A stretch of 64,000 nucleotides of DNA. Origin: Pseudomonadota bacterium (GTDB taxonomy: Bacteria > Pseudomonadota > Gammaproteobacteria > Steroidobacterales > Steroidobacteraceae). The notes under the pieces were generated by a model. That model ran no database searches. It saw only the letters and a program-made list of their open reading frames with translations, and was not told where the DNA came from. Location of the stretch: positions 80,325 to 144,324 of the forward strand of contig JAJZDW010000005.1 in the NCBI GenBank assembly GCA_021851405.1, read 5' to 3'. Positions 40,735 through 52,014 of the stretch are shown here, piece by piece. The position numbers and the translations under genes were made by a program. Position 1 is the stretch's first letter; every line of letters starts with the position of its first letter.

Positions 40735-41625
40735 ATGGGGGCATCGGACAGCGAGGGCCTGCGCGGGCGGACCCTGTTCATCACGGGTGCGAGCCGCGGC
40801 ATCGGGCTCGCGATCGCGCTGCGGGCGGCGCGGGAAGGCGCGAACGTGGCCGTAGCGGCGAAGACCACCGAGCCGCATCCGAAGCTGCCGGGCACCATCT
40901 ATACCGCAGCCGAGCAGATCGAGGCGGCCGGCGGTCAGGCGCTCGCCCTGGCGCTCGATGTGCGCAACGACGAGCAGGTGCGTGCGGCGCTCGAGCGCAC
41001 CGCCGAGGTCTTCGGCGGCATCGACATCCTGGTCAACAATGCGAGCGCCATCAGCTTGACGCCGACGCTGGCGACCGACATGCGCCGCTTCGACCTGATG
41101 CACTCGATCAACACCCGCGGCACGCTGATGTGCAGCAAGTTCGCCGCGCCGTATCTGGCGCAGGGCCGCAATCCGCACATTCTCGTGCTCGCCCCGCCGC
41201 TGAGCGTCGAGCTCGAAGGATCCGCCGCGCACGGATCGAAACTGAATCTCGAGCTGCGCAGTTTTGCCCCGCACCTGCCGTACTCGCTCACCAAGTTCGG
41301 CATGAGTCTGTGCGTGCTCGGGCTGTCGGGGGAGTTTGCCCCGCAGGGCATCGCCGTCAATGCGCTCTGGCCGCGCACCCTCATCGGAACCGCCGCGCTA
41401 CAGGTGGCGCTCGCCGGGGCACCGGCGGACGCTCTGCACCGGGTGCGCACGCCGCAGATCGTCGCCGAGGCCGCCTGTGCGCTCCTGAAGCGCGACAGTC
41501 GCGCGTTCACGGGCCGCTTCTGCATCGACGAGCAGGTGCTGCGCGAGGAGGGGGTGAGCGACTTCTCCGCGTACCGCAACCCCGAGGTGCGCGAAGAGGA
41601 CCTGCTGCTCGACTTGTTTCTGTAG
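40735..41625 (+). CDS. Short-chain dehydrogenase, HSDL2-like
   Basis: A 296-residue SDR with the coenzyme motif TGASRGIGLAIA, an unusual KTTEPHPKLPGTIYTAAEQIE segment shared with human HSDL2-type proteins, NNAS, and the catalytic YSLTK. Relatives are found in terpenoid and branched-chain acid catabolism clusters. A 10-residue acidic insertion (ELEGSAAHGS) precedes the active-site region. It converges on the GntR regulator of the adjoining isovalerate genes, so a role in branched acyl-CoA metabolism is likely but not shown. Confidence 0.87.
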   Translation: MGASDSEGLRGRTLFITGASRGIGLAIALRAAREGANVAVAAKTTEPHPKLPGTIYTAAEQIEAAGGQALALALDVRNDEQVRAALERTAEVFGGIDILVNNASAISLTPTLATDMRRFDLMHSINTRGTLMCSKFAAPYLAQGRNPHILVLAPPLSVELEGSAAHGSKLNLELRSFAPHLPYSLTKFGMSLCVLGLSGEFAPQGIAVNALWPRTLIGTAALQVALAGAPADALHRVRTPQIVAEAACALLKRDSRAFTGRFCIDEQVLREEGVSDFSAYRNPEVREEDLLLDLFL

Positions 41626-41668
41626 GACCTGCGCGCGCGGCCTGCGCACGGCGGGTTCGCGGGCGGCC

Positions 41669-42397
41669 TCAGCCGATGCGATGCCTCAGGTCAATGCCGG
41701 CCAGCTCGTAGCCCTTGCGGAAGTCGCGGATGTGCCGTCCCATCCATTGCCGGGCGGCCTCCGCGTCGCGCCGCTCGAGCGCCTCGAGGAGGCGCCGCTG
41801 CGCCACGGCGATGCGCGAGCGGGCCTGCGGGACCTGATCGATCATGTCGCGCAGCGAGGGCACGAGCAGCTCGATCAGCGGCGCGTGCACCAGTGCGAAC
41901 ACCTGGTTGTGCGTGGCCGCGCCAAGGGCGCGGAAGAACTCCGCGGCGTGATGCACGGCCCGCTCGGTGTCGGCGTTGTCCGCCTCGAAACGGGCGCGCA
42001 CGGCGGCCAGGTGCTGCAGATCCGCCTCGGTGCGCGCCCGCGCGGCGCACTCGGCGATCGGCGGCTCGAACTCGCTCAGCGCCGACCAGACTTCGATGAA
42101 GGTCACATCGTGCAGCGCCAGGGCGCGGCTGACGTCCTGCGCGACGGCGCGATGCTGGGGCCGGCTCACCGTCATGCGTTTCGAGCCGGGGCGCCGCTCG
42201 AGCAGGCCGCTGCGCTCCAATTCACGCAGCGCCTCGCGCACCGTCGAGCGGTTTACCCCGAGTTGGCGGGCCAGTTCGGTCTCCGGCGGCAGTCGCTCGC
42301 CCTCGGCGAGGGAGCGCTGCACGATCCGCTGGGTGATCGCCTCGGCGACGCGACGGTAGGCCGGTGCGAGGGCGATCTGCTCGAACTGCACGCTCAC
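41669..42397 (-). CDS. GntR-family regulator, FadR/FCD subfamily
   Basis: A 242-residue protein. The N-terminal winged helix (IVQRSLAEGERLPPETELARQLGVNRSTVREALRELERSGLL) is followed by an all-helical FCD ligand domain from about residue 90 with HHAAEFFRALGAATHN and the late metal-site His in GRHIRDF. It starts 5 bp after the isovaleryl-CoA dehydrogenase stop, so it is in that operon. The divergent promoter of the pathway carries a perfect TNGTNNNACNA palindrome, the site type bound by FCD regulators, so pathway-specific repression relieved by an acyl-CoA or acid is likely. Confidence 0.9.
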   Translation of the reverse strand: MSVQFEQIALAPAYRRVAEAITQRIVQRSLAEGERLPPETELARQLGVNRSTVREALRELERSGLLERRPGSKRMTVSRPQHRAVAQDVSRALALHDVTFIEVWSALSEFEPPIAECAARARTEADLQHLAAVRARFEADNADTERAVHHAAEFFRALGAATHNQVFALVHAPLIELLVPSLRDMIDQVPQARSRIAVAQRRLLEALERRDAEAARQWMGRHIRDFRKGYELAGIDLRHRIG

Positions 42398-42402
42398 GGC
42401 GC

Positions 42403-43575
42403 TCAGTCTTCGGCCTGGAACAACTCGCGGCCGATCAGCATGCGGCGGATCTCCTGGGTGCCGGCGCCGATTTCATACAATTTCGCATCGCGCAGCAGCC
42501 GTCCGGCCGGGTAGTCGTTGATGTAGCCGTTGCCGCCGAGCGCCTGGATGGCCTCGAGCGCGACCCGGGTGGCCTGCTCGGCGGAAAAGAGGATGCACGC
42601 GGCGGCATCCTGCCGTTTGACCTGGCCGGTATCACAGGCCCGCGCCACGCTGTAGACGTAGGCGCGGCTCGCGGCGAGCGCGGTGTACATGTCGGCGAGC
42701 TTCGCCTGCATCAGCTCGAACGTGCCGATCGGCTGACCGAACTGCTTGCGCTCGCGCACATAGGGCAGCACGAGATCCAGCGCCGCGGCCATCAGCCCGA
42801 GCGGTCCGCCCGAGAGCACGACGCGCTCGTAGTCAAGTCCGCTCATCAGCACGCGCACGCCGGCGTTCTCCGCCCCGAGCAGGTTCTCCCCCGGCACCAC
42901 GCACTGCTCGAACACCAACTCGCAGGTGCTCGAGCCGCGCATGCCGAGCTTATCGAGCTTCTGCGCGGTGCTGAAGCCGGCGTAGTCGCGCTCGATGATG
43001 AAGGCGCTGATGCCGCGGCTGCCGGCCGCCGGATCGGTCTTGGCGTAGACGACGAGCACGTCGGCGTCCGGGCCGTTGGTGATCCACATCTTGCGTCCGG
43101 TGAGCACGTAATCGCTGCCGCGCTTCTCGGCACGCAGCTGCAGCGAGGTGACGTCCGAGCCGGCCTGCGGCTCGGACATCGCGAGCGCCCCGACGTGCTC
43201 GCCGCTGATGAGCTTCGGCAGGTAACGCTCGCGCTGTGCGTCGGTGCCATTGAGGCGCAGTTGGTTGACGCACAGGTTCGAGTGCGCGCCGTAGGAGAGG
43301 CCGACGGAGCCGGAGGCTCGCGAGATCTCCTCCATGGCGATCACGTGGGTCTGGTAGCCGAGGCCCGCGCCGCCGAAGCGCTCCGGCACCGTCAGGCCGA
43401 GCAGGCCGAGTGCGCCGAGTTCGGGCCACAGGTCGCGCGGAAAGGCATTGTCGCGGTCGATCTGGGCGGCGCGCGGGGCGATGCGCTCGCGGGCGAAGCG
43501 GCGCACCTGTTCGCGGATCTCACCGGCGGCCTCATCCAGGCCGAAGCCGCTGTCGATCGGATCGTGGGCGGGCAT
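42403..43575 (-). CDS. liuA: Isovaleryl-CoA dehydrogenase
   Basis: A 390-residue acyl-CoA dehydrogenase starting at ATG 43575 behind GGAAGA. It shows [37 protein letters not shown] and the FAD-binding [15 protein letters not shown] segment ([19 protein letters not shown]). Glu250 lies in [17 protein letters not shown], the position of the catalytic base specific to isovaleryl-CoA dehydrogenases. It oxidises isovaleryl-CoA to 3-methylcrotonyl-CoA in leucine catabolism and passes electrons to ETF. It is divergent from the methylcrotonyl-CoA carboxylase genes, whose product acts on its product. Confidence 0.93.
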   Translation of the reverse strand: MPAHDPIDSGFGLDEAAGEIREQVRRFARERIAPRAAQIDRDNAFPRDLWPELGALGLLGLTVPERFGGAGLGYQTHVIAMEEISRASGSVGLSYGAHSNLCVNQLRLNGTDAQRERYLPKLISGEHVGALAMSEPQAGSDVTSLQLRAEKRGSDYVLTGRKMWITNGPDADVLVVYAKTDPAAGSRGISAFIIERDYAGFSTAQKLDKLGMRGSSTCELVFEQCVVPGENLLGAENAGVRVLMSGLDYERVVLSGGPLGLMAAALDLVLPYVRERKQFGQPIGTFELMQAKLADMYTALAASRAYVYSVARACDTGQVKRQDAAACILFSAEQATRVALEAIQALGGNGYINDYPAGRLLRDAKLYEIGAGTQEIRRMLIGRELFQAED

Positions 43576-43606
43576 GAGCTTGTCTTCCGTTGAAACAGGT
43601 CGGTAT

Positions 43607-43621
43607 GATTGTCGGACAATC
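43607..43621. promoter_or_regulatory. Operator for the GntR/FCD regulator in the liu divergent promoter
   Basis: GATTGTCGGACAATC is a perfect palindrome with 7-bp arms around one base, and its core TTGTCGGACAA fits the TNGTNNNACNA pattern known for FadR/FCD-type GntR proteins. It is centred between the divergent starts of liuA (43575) and liuB (43641), where it can control both directions. Confidence 0.7.
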
Positions 43622-43640
43622 CGGCCATCGTGACAAGCCC

Positions 43641-45245
<1,605 letters not shown>

Positions 45246-45253
45246 GTGCGCCC

Positions 45254-47251
45254 ATGTTTCAGCGACTTCTGGTGGCCAACCGCGGTGAGATCGCCTGCCG
45301 CATCCTGCGCACCGCGCGCCGCATGGGGCTGGGCACCGTGGCGGTGTATTCCGAGGCCGATGCCGGCGCCCGGCACGTACGCCTCGCCGACCAGGCGGTG
45401 TGCATCGGACCGGCGAGTGCGGCCGAGAGTTATCTCAACATCGAGGCGATCATCGCCGCGGCGCGCGCGAGCGGTGCCGAGGCGGTGCACCCGGGCTACG
45501 GCTTTCTCTCCGAGAACGCGCGCTTCGCGGCGGCCTGCCGCGACGCGGGCCTGATCTTCGTCGGTCCGACGCCCGAGGCCATCGAGGCGATGGGCTCGAA
45601 GAGCCTGGCCAAGGCGCGCGTGCGCGCCGCCGGCATCCCGGTCCTGCCCGGGTACGAGGGAGAGCGGCAGGATTTGGAATTCCTCGAAGCGCATGCACTC
45701 GAGGCCGGACTGCCGCTGATCGTCAAGCCGGCCGCCGGCGGCGGCGGCAAGGGGATGTACGTGGTGCGCGAGCGCGCCGAGCTGCGCGCGGCGCTCGAGG
45801 CGGCGCGCCGCCTCGCCGAGAGCAGCTTCAAGGACGGCACGCTGCTGATCGAGCGGTTCGTGCCCGAGCCGCGTCACATCGAAGTGCAGGTGTTCGCCGA
45901 TCAGCACGGGGGCTGCATCCATCTGGGGGATCGCGACTGCTCGATCCAGCGGCGTCACCAGAAGCTCATCGAGGAGGCGCCGGCGCCGAACCTGCCCGAT
46001 GCGCTGCGCGAGCGGCTCAGGGCCGCGGCGGTCGAGGTGGCGCGCGGCATCGGTTATCGGGGCGCCGGCACGGTGGAGTTCATTTACGACGGAGAGGCGT
46101 TCTACTTCCTCGAGATGAACACCCGCCTGCAGGTCGAGCACACCGTCACCGAGGCGGTGACCGGGCTCGACCTGGTCGAATGGCAGCTGCGGGTGGCGGC
46201 CGGTGAGGCACTGCCGTTGACGCAGGCGCAGGTGTGCCTGCGCGGCCATGCGATCGAGGCGCGCATTTGCGCCGAGGATCCGTGGCGGGAGTTTCTGCCA
46301 AGTGCCGGCCGATTCGCGCTCGTGCAGTGGCCCGAGGGCGTGCGGGTGGATGCGGGCTTCGAGAGCGGCGATACGGTGCCCTCGGTCTACGACTCGCTCA
46401 TCGCCAAGGTGATCGCGCATGCCCCGACGCGCACCGAGGCGGCGGGCCTGCTCGCCGGGGCGCTCGAGCGCTCGCAGTTGGCCGGTGTGCGGACCAACGA
46501 GCGTTGGTTGAGCCGCATTCTGCGCTCCGCGGTGTTCCTCGAGGTCCGCCACAGCGTCGCGCTGCTCGGGACGCAGGGCGGGCCGTTCGCGGCGCCCGAG
46601 CCGCTGACCGACACGATGTGGGTGTTGGCCGCACTGGCGGCGCTCGGCTCGGGCGCGTCCTCGAACCCGTGGTCGCTCCGTGATGGTTTCTGCCCGAATC
46701 TTCCGGGGGACCTCGAGGTGCGGTTGCGCGCCGAGGGCGTGACCGAGGCCGTGACGGTGCGGTTTGACCGCGGCGGGCCGAGTGTGGCCTGGATCGGCTC
46801 GCCGCCCGCCGGGCAGCCCGCGGCCGATCCGCCGCGCTCGCTCGCCCTCGCCGAGGTGCGCCTCTTGAGTGACACCATCGAGGCGCGCAGCGGCTCGCTG
46901 CGCCACCGGGCACGGTATCTGCTCGAGTCCGAGCGGGTGCACCTGTGGTTCGCCGCCGTGCACGCGGTGTTCGAGATCGACGATCCTCGCGCCCAATCGT
47001 TCAGTGCGGCGCACAGCGCCGGCGGTCTGACCACGCCGCTGCCCGGAGTGGTCGTCGCGGTCAACGTCAACATCGGTCAGGTCGTGCGCCGCGGCGAGAC
47101 GTTGATGGTCATCGAGGCGATGAAGATGGAGCACGGCATCCATGCGCCGTTCGACGGTCAGGTGACCCGCATCCATTTTGCGCTCGGCGAGCGGGTGCCG
47201 GAGGGCAGTGAGTTGCTCGCGCTCGATGCACGAGAGGACGTCTCCTCGTAG
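45254..47251 (+). CDS. liuD: Methylcrotonoyl-CoA carboxylase biotin-carboxylase (alpha) subunit
   Basis: A 665-residue protein starting at ATG 45254 (GTG 45242 possible). An N-terminal biotin carboxylase domain (NRGEIACRILRTARRMG, KPAAGGGGKGMYVV, HIEVQVFADQHG, EMNTRLQVEHTVTEAVTGLDLVEWQ) is followed by a BT-like linker and a C-terminal biotinyl domain with the EAMKMEH biotin Lys. It carboxylates biotin with ATP and bicarbonate. The linker region (about residues 450-590) is Ala/Gly-rich and less conserved. It forms the MCC holoenzyme with the upstream beta subunit. Confidence 0.95.
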   Translation: MFQRLLVANRGEIACRILRTARRMGLGTVAVYSEADAGARHVRLADQAVCIGPASAAESYLNIEAIIAAARASGAEAVHPGYGFLSENARFAAACRDAGLIFVGPTPEAIEAMGSKSLAKARVRAAGIPVLPGYEGERQDLEFLEAHALEAGLPLIVKPAAGGGGKGMYVVRERAELRAALEAARRLAESSFKDGTLLIERFVPEPRHIEVQVFADQHGGCIHLGDRDCSIQRRHQKLIEEAPAPNLPDALRERLRAAAVEVARGIGYRGAGTVEFIYDGEAFYFLEMNTRLQVEHTVTEAVTGLDLVEWQLRVAAGEALPLTQAQVCLRGHAIEARICAEDPWREFLPSAGRFALVQWPEGVRVDAGFESGDTVPSVYDSLIAKVIAHAPTRTEAAGLLAGALERSQLAGVRTNERWLSRILRSAVFLEVRHSVALLGTQGGPFAAPEPLTDTMWVLAALAALGSGASSNPWSLRDGFCPNLPGDLEVRLRAEGVTEAVTVRFDRGGPSVAWIGSPPAGQPAADPPRSLALAEVRLLSDTIEARSGSLRHRARYLLESERVHLWFAAVHAVFEIDDPRAQSFSAAHSAGGLTTPLPGVVVAVNVNIGQVVRRGETLMVIEAMKMEHGIHAPFDGQVTRIHFALGERVPEGSELLALDAREDVSS

Positions 47252-47362
47252 CCGGTGCAGGCGCGGTGTCGGCGGGCGACGACGCGGCGCGGCGATTCAA
47301 GTTCGGTTCAGTCGGCACCCCCGACAATCGGCATCGTTTGCAGCGTGTAGGGGAGCTGAACC

Positions 47363-47919
47363 ATGAACAAATCTTTTCTGATCGGTGCCGGTGCGGGCGG
47401 CGCGCTCGCGCTGGTCGTGGGTGCCGGGGCGATGGTCAGTCACACGTTGAGCCGGCACGCGCCCGGCTATGCTCAGGTGGTCCAGGTGGTGCCGCTGACG
47501 CGCACCGTGGTGCAGCCGCGGCGGGTGTGTCGCGATGCGACCGTCGAGCGCACCCGGCCGGCGAGTGACACCCACCAGATCATCGGCAGCGTGGCCGGTG
47601 CGCTCATCGGCGGTCTGCTCGGACACCAGGTCGGGGACGGCTCGGGGCGCGGCCTTGCGACCATCGCGGGTGCTGCCGCGGGCGGCTACGCGGGTAACCG
47701 CATCGAGGCACGCATGCAGCGAGGCGAGACCTACCGCACCACGGTGCGCCGGTGCGCGACGGTCTACGACCGGATCGTCCAGCCGAACGGCTACGAGGTG
47801 CGCTACCGCCTCGGCGGCAAGACCGGCACGGTGCGCATGGCGTATGACCCGGGGCAGCGCATCGCGGTGCGCCACGGACAGCTGGTCCTCGGCGCGCCGT
47901 CGGCCGGGAGTGCCGCAGG

Positions 47920-47923
<4 letters not shown>
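47363..47923 (+). CDS. Glycine-zipper 2TM domain envelope protein
   Basis: A 186-residue protein with an N-terminal membrane anchor or signal (FLIGAGAGGALALVVGAGAMVS). A glycine-zipper region (IIGSVAGALIGGLLGHQVGDGSGRGLATIAGAAAGGYAGNRIE, residues ~72-115) is followed by a small beta domain that includes RCATVYDRIVQPNGYEVRYRL. Relatives of SlyB/YMGG type are outer-membrane or periplasmic proteins tied to envelope stress. A GGGGAG ribosome-binding site precedes ATG 47363. Its stop overlaps the 3' end of the convergent glycosylase by four bases. Confidence 0.83.
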
Positions 47924-48501
<578 letters not shown>

Positions 48502-48565
48502 CCCCCCGCATGTTACAATGCAGCGGCTCGCCGCACCGGCGGTGCTCATTCGGAACCCTTGACCC

Positions 48566-49549
48566 ATGTCTGTGATGCCCCTGCGTTCCCGCGCCGCCCT
48601 GGCTGCGGGCGTGCTCGTCGTGGCCGCCCTGAGCGCCGCGCGCCCCGTCCAGGCCGCCGTGTACACGCTGCCCGCCCAGGGCGCGCTCATCGGTCGCGAC
48701 CAGCGGATCCACTCGAAGTCCTCCGACACGCTGCTGGCGATTGCGCGCAAGTACAGCGTCGGCTACTGGGAGATCCAGGCGGCCAATCCGCACGTGGACA
48801 TGTGGCTGCCGGGACAAGGCACGCCGGTGGTGATCCCGGGGCGCTACATCATTCCGCCGGTCGCGCACGAGGGCATCGTCGTGAATCTCCCCGCGCACCG
48901 CTTGTTTTACTTCCCGCGCCGCTCGGGGCACGAGCGGCCGGTGGTGATCACCTACCCGGTGAGCCCCGGGGAGAAGGGCTGGGACACGCCCACCGGTGTG
49001 ACGCGCATCGTGCGCAAGGTGCCACATCCGGTGTGGATCCCGACCCCCTCGATCCTGCGGGCCCACGCCGCGGCGGGCGATCCGATTGCGCGCGTGTGGC
49101 CGGCCGGCCCGAACAATCCCATGGGCGAGTGGGCGCTGCAGACGACCCTCAGCGGCGGGGAGATCTACATCCACGGAACCAACAACCCGATGGCGATCGG
49201 GATGGCGGTCACGCACGGGTGCGTGCGGCTGTATCCGGAGGACATCGCCGCGCTGTTCCCGGTCGTGCCGGTCGGCACGAAGGTCACCATCGTCAACGAC
49301 CCGATTCTCGCGACGCTGCAGGACGGGCGGTTGTATCTGTCGATTCACCCGCCGCTGCACAGTCAGGACGTGCCCGCGAAGCCGGATTTCACGGTGATCT
49401 CGCGCGTCATCCGTCAGGCGCTCGGGGGTGCGAACGTGGCCGTGGATTGGGCGCGCGTGCGCCGCATGGCCGCGCGTGCCAACGGCATTCCACAGCTGAT
49501 CGGGGTGCAGGCCGGCCGTGCCGCGGCGCCCCGGCGCACCGGCACCTGA
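48566..49549 (+). CDS. L,D-transpeptidase with LysM domain (ErfK/YbiS type)
   Basis: A 327-residue periplasmic enzyme: signal peptide to about residue 30 (ARPVQA-AV), a LysM-like domain (DTLLAIARKYSVGYWEIQAANPHV), then a YkuD catalytic domain with IHGTNNP and THGCVRLYPED, where the Cys is the nucleophile. It would attach lipoproteins to, or cross-link, meso-DAP in peptidoglycan. It may be functionally linked to the PBP1B block 5 kb away. The 3' end is 16 bp from the convergent FixJ-like regulator. Confidence 0.93.
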   Translation: MSVMPLRSRAALAAGVLVVAALSAARPVQAAVYTLPAQGALIGRDQRIHSKSSDTLLAIARKYSVGYWEIQAANPHVDMWLPGQGTPVVIPGRYIIPPVAHEGIVVNLPAHRLFYFPRRSGHERPVVITYPVSPGEKGWDTPTGVTRIVRKVPHPVWIPTPSILRAHAAAGDPIARVWPAGPNNPMGEWALQTTLSGGEIYIHGTNNPMAIGMAVTHGCVRLYPEDIAALFPVVPVGTKVTIVNDPILATLQDGRLYLSIHPPLHSQDVPAKPDFTVISRVIRQALGGANVAVDWARVRRMAARANGIPQLIGVQAGRAAAPRRTGT

Positions 49550-49565
49550 GCGCGCCCGCGCCCGG

Positions 49566-50189
49566 CTACTGCGTCTCGGTGTCGAGCACCATGCGCACGA
49601 GCTGCGCGAAGGACGAGGCGCCCATCTTCTCCATGACGCGCGCGCGGTGGATCTCCACCGTGCGCTGACTGACGCCCAGATCTGCTGCGACCACCTTGTT
49701 CGGTTTGCCGCGGGTGATCAGGCTCAGCACTTCGCGCTCGCGCGGGGTGAGCATGTCGAGTCGGTCGCGGATACGGTCCTGCTCCTTCAGCTCCAGGCGC
49801 GTGCGCTGATCCTTCTCGAGCGCGCGCTGGACGCGGTCGAGCAGATCCTGGTCGCGAAACGGCTTCTGAAGAAAATCGAATGCGCCGTGCTGCATCGCCT
49901 CGACTGCCATCGGAATGTCGCCGTGGCCGGTGATGAAGATGACCGGGATGGTCGCGCCGCGCAGGTTCAGCAGTTGCTGCAGCTCGAGGCCGCTCATGCC
50001 GGGCATGCGCACATCGAGGATCACGCAGCCGGGCTGGCGCGCATCGTAGTGGGCGAGAAACTCCTGCGCGCTGCAGTACACCGTGGCCGGCAGGCCGACG
50101 GACTTCAGCAGCAGTCGCAGTGAGGCGCGTACGGCCTCGTCGTCATCGACGACGAACACGGTGGGTTGCAGGTCGCGGGCATTTTCCAT
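49566..50189 (-). CDS. FixJ/TodT-like response regulator (receiver plus LuxR HTH), orphan
   Basis: A 207-residue protein. The receiver domain has VVDDDEAVRASL, Asp59 in CVILDVRMPGM and Lys in FLQKPF. A linker of ~20 charged residues leads to a LuxR-type HTH (LTPREREVLSLITRGKPNKVVAADLGVSQRTVEIHRARVMEKM). The FixJ class normally responds to a FixL-like PAS kinase, but no kinase gene is adjacent. Its target genes are unknown. Confidence 0.92.
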   Translation of the reverse strand: MENARDLQPTVFVVDDDEAVRASLRLLLKSVGLPATVYCSAQEFLAHYDARQPGCVILDVRMPGMSGLELQQLLNLRGATIPVIFITGHGDIPMAVEAMQHGAFDFLQKPFRDQDLLDRVQRALEKDQRTRLELKEQDRIRDRLDMLTPREREVLSLITRGKPNKVVAADLGVSQRTVEIHRARVMEKMGASSFAQLVRMVLDTETQ

Positions 50190-50396
50190 CGGGCGTTCAC
50201 CGTGGGGTCGGCGGAAGGCAGCGCTCGGCCGCGTGCTGTAGAAACCATAATGGACACGGACGTCTCACCTGCGAGAGTATGTTGCCGGTAAGCCGTCGCG
50301 CGCGCTAGGTATTTTCCGCAGGCGCAAGCGTGACGGTCCACTGCGTTCGCGCCCCTCGAGCGTGCGCGAGCGCTGGTGCCATGGGCGGAGGCGGCG

Positions 50397-50744
50397 GTGG
50401 ACACAGATGCAGTACGGGCCCGACTGCTGCGGCGGCGCGAGGAGCTGCAGGGGCGGGCGAGCCGAGCGAGTGCGGATCTGCGCCACGAGACCGATCCGCT
50501 CAGCGCCGATTTCGCCGAGCAGGTGACCCAGCGGGAGAGCGATGAGGTGCTCAGCGCAATCAGCGCGACGGCCCGCGGGGAGCTCGAGCAGATCCGCTCG
50601 GCGCTGCGCCGCCTCGCGGAGGGCCACTACACCGTCTGCGCGGTGTGCGGCGCACCGATCGAGCCGGGCCGGCTCGAGGCGGTGCCGTACACCGACCGCT
50701 GCCGCGCCTGTGCGTCGGTCGAGCCGGGCGCGCCGCGCCGATGA
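50397..50744 (+). CDS. DksA/TraR-family zinc-finger protein
   Basis: A 115-residue protein. GTG 50397 is preferred because GGAGG lies five bases upstream; GTG 50376 would add seven residues. A coiled-coil N-terminal part (residues ~1-65, with DPLSADFAEQVTQRESDEVL) is followed by a C4 zinc finger, CAVCGAPI-15 residues-CRAC. DksA-type proteins insert a coiled coil into the RNA polymerase secondary channel. The coiled-coil tip here (DPLSADFAE) differs from classical DksA, so function may differ. Its stop overlaps the SAM hydrolase start (ATGA). Confidence 0.87.
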   Translation: MDTDAVRARLLRRREELQGRASRASADLRHETDPLSADFAEQVTQRESDEVLSAISATARGELEQIRSALRRLAEGHYTVCAVCGAPIEPGRLEAVPYTDRCRACASVEPGAPRR

Positions 50745-51562
50745 GTGGCACGCCGGTCCAGCCGAGCGGGGTCATCACCATCACGACGGATTTCGGCCAC
50801 CAGGGGCCGTTCGTCGGGGTGATGAAGGGACGCATTCTCGGTCGATTCCCCGAGGCGCGTCTGATCGACCTGACACACGAGATCCTCGTGCACTGGCCGG
50901 CCGAGGCCGGCTTCTGGCTCACCCGCTCCTTCGCGTACTTTCCTCCCGGCACCGTGCACGTCGCGGTGGTCGACCCGGGCGTCGGAACCGCGCGCGACAT
51001 CGTGGCGCTGAGTGCGGCAGGGCATCTGTTTCTCGCCCCGGACAACGGGCTGCTGGCGCCCCTGGCGGCCCGCTACCGGCAGGCCGACCTGGTGCGGCTG
51101 CGCCCGGCGGGGCTCGCCCGCCTCGGCATCACACGGGCCAGCGCCACCTTTCACGGTCGGGACATCTTCGCCCCGGTGGCCGCCGAGCTGGCCGCGGGCC
51201 GCTGCGGGCTCGAGGCGCTCGGGGAGGTGAGCCCGCTCGACTCCTTGGTCCCGGCGTGGGTCGACGAACCGGTGCTCGAGGGCGGCTGCGTCAGCGGCGT
51301 GGTGATCACCCTCGATCACTTCGGCAACCTCATCACCAATATCGATGCGACGCTGATCGAGCGCTTCCGCCTGCCGCGGGTGCACGCCGGATCGCACGCC
51401 TTTCCGCTGCTGCGCACCTACGGGGAGAGCCGGCCGGGGGAGTACCTGGCGCTCGTGAATTCCTTCGGGGTGGTGGAGATCGCTCGCGCCGAGCAGAGCG
51501 CGGCCGAAGGACTCGGCCTGGGGCGGGGGGCACCGGTGACGGTGCGTGACCGCACCCCGTAG
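50741..51562 (+). CDS. S-adenosyl-L-methionine hydrolase/hydroxide adenosyltransferase (DUF62)
   Basis: A 273-residue protein of the SAM_adeno_trans family: ITITTDFGHQGPFVGVMKG at the N-terminus, FPPGTVHVAVVDPGVGTARDIVAL in the middle, FLAPDNGLLAPL, the FHGRDIFAPVAAEL motif and LDHFGNLITNID near the C-terminal domain. Members hydrolyse SAM to adenosine and methionine or act as related nucleophilic adenosyltransferases. The start codon overlaps the DksA-like stop, so the two are coupled. A short AGCCC/GGGCT hairpin at 51561-51574 may end the transcript. Confidence 0.9.
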   Translation: MSGTPVQPSGVITITTDFGHQGPFVGVMKGRILGRFPEARLIDLTHEILVHWPAEAGFWLTRSFAYFPPGTVHVAVVDPGVGTARDIVALSAAGHLFLAPDNGLLAPLAARYRQADLVRLRPAGLARLGITRASATFHGRDIFAPVAAELAAGRCGLEALGEVSPLDSLVPAWVDEPVLEGGCVSGVVITLDHFGNLITNIDATLIERFRLPRVHAGSHAFPLLRTYGESRPGEYLALVNSFGVVEIARAEQSAAEGLGLGRGAPVTVRDRTP

Positions 51563-51575
51563 CCCTTCAGGGCTC

Positions 51576-51603
51576 TTGCTCCTGGACAGGATTTCATTAT
51601 AGT
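51576..51603 (+). promoter_or_regulatory. Promoter of the small acidic protein gene
   Basis: -35 TTGCTC (51576-51581), a 16-bp spacer and -10 TATAGT (51598-51603) predict transcription from about 51610, some 60 bases before the small gene. It may also serve the downstream biosynthetic genes. Confidence 0.55.
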
Positions 51604-51669
51604 GCGCTGACTTGCTGCATGCCGAAATTGCACTACCCCTTTGATTTAACTCAGGATTTGCGCCGCTAG

Positions 51670-51888
51670 ATGTCGGAACGAGACACCGAGAGCTTCGATC
51701 TCGACGAGGAATTCCTGGGCGGAAGCACCGAGGACAGCACCGATTACGATCGGATGCTCGATCGGGTAGACAAGCGCCGACCCCACCCGGGAGCCAAGCG
51801 CGGTAAAGCCGCGTGGAGCCGACTCGAGGAAGTCCTGGCGGACAAGAGGCTCGAGAAGGACCTTCGCGATTTCGACGAAGAGCTCTAG
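51670..51888 (+). CDS. Small acidic protein, PA3496-like
   Basis: A 72-residue hydrophilic protein with an acidic N-terminal half (SERDTESFDLDEEFLG-STEDSTDYDRMLDRVD), a basic middle (KRRPHPGAKRGKAAW) and a C-terminal amphipathic helix (SRLEEVLADKRLEKDLRDFDEEL). This resembles the small PA3496-type proteins of pseudomonads, annotated as putative envelope-integrity proteins. The match is by overall pattern, not by strict motif. It has its own promoter and precedes the lysine/DAP gene by ~125 bp. Confidence 0.7.
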   Translation: MSERDTESFDLDEEFLGGSTEDSTDYDRMLDRVDKRRPHPGAKRGKAAWSRLEEVLADKRLEKDLRDFDEEL

Positions 51889-52014
51889 CGCCCGCGCGCC
51901 CACAGAGCGGATTCGTTCGACCCGAGCAGGGCGGCCGCGATCTGGCAGCGCCCGGGGGTCTGCTCGGCCCGAGTAAGTGAACCGGACGCCCCCGCCGCCC
52001 GGCCAGGAACCATT

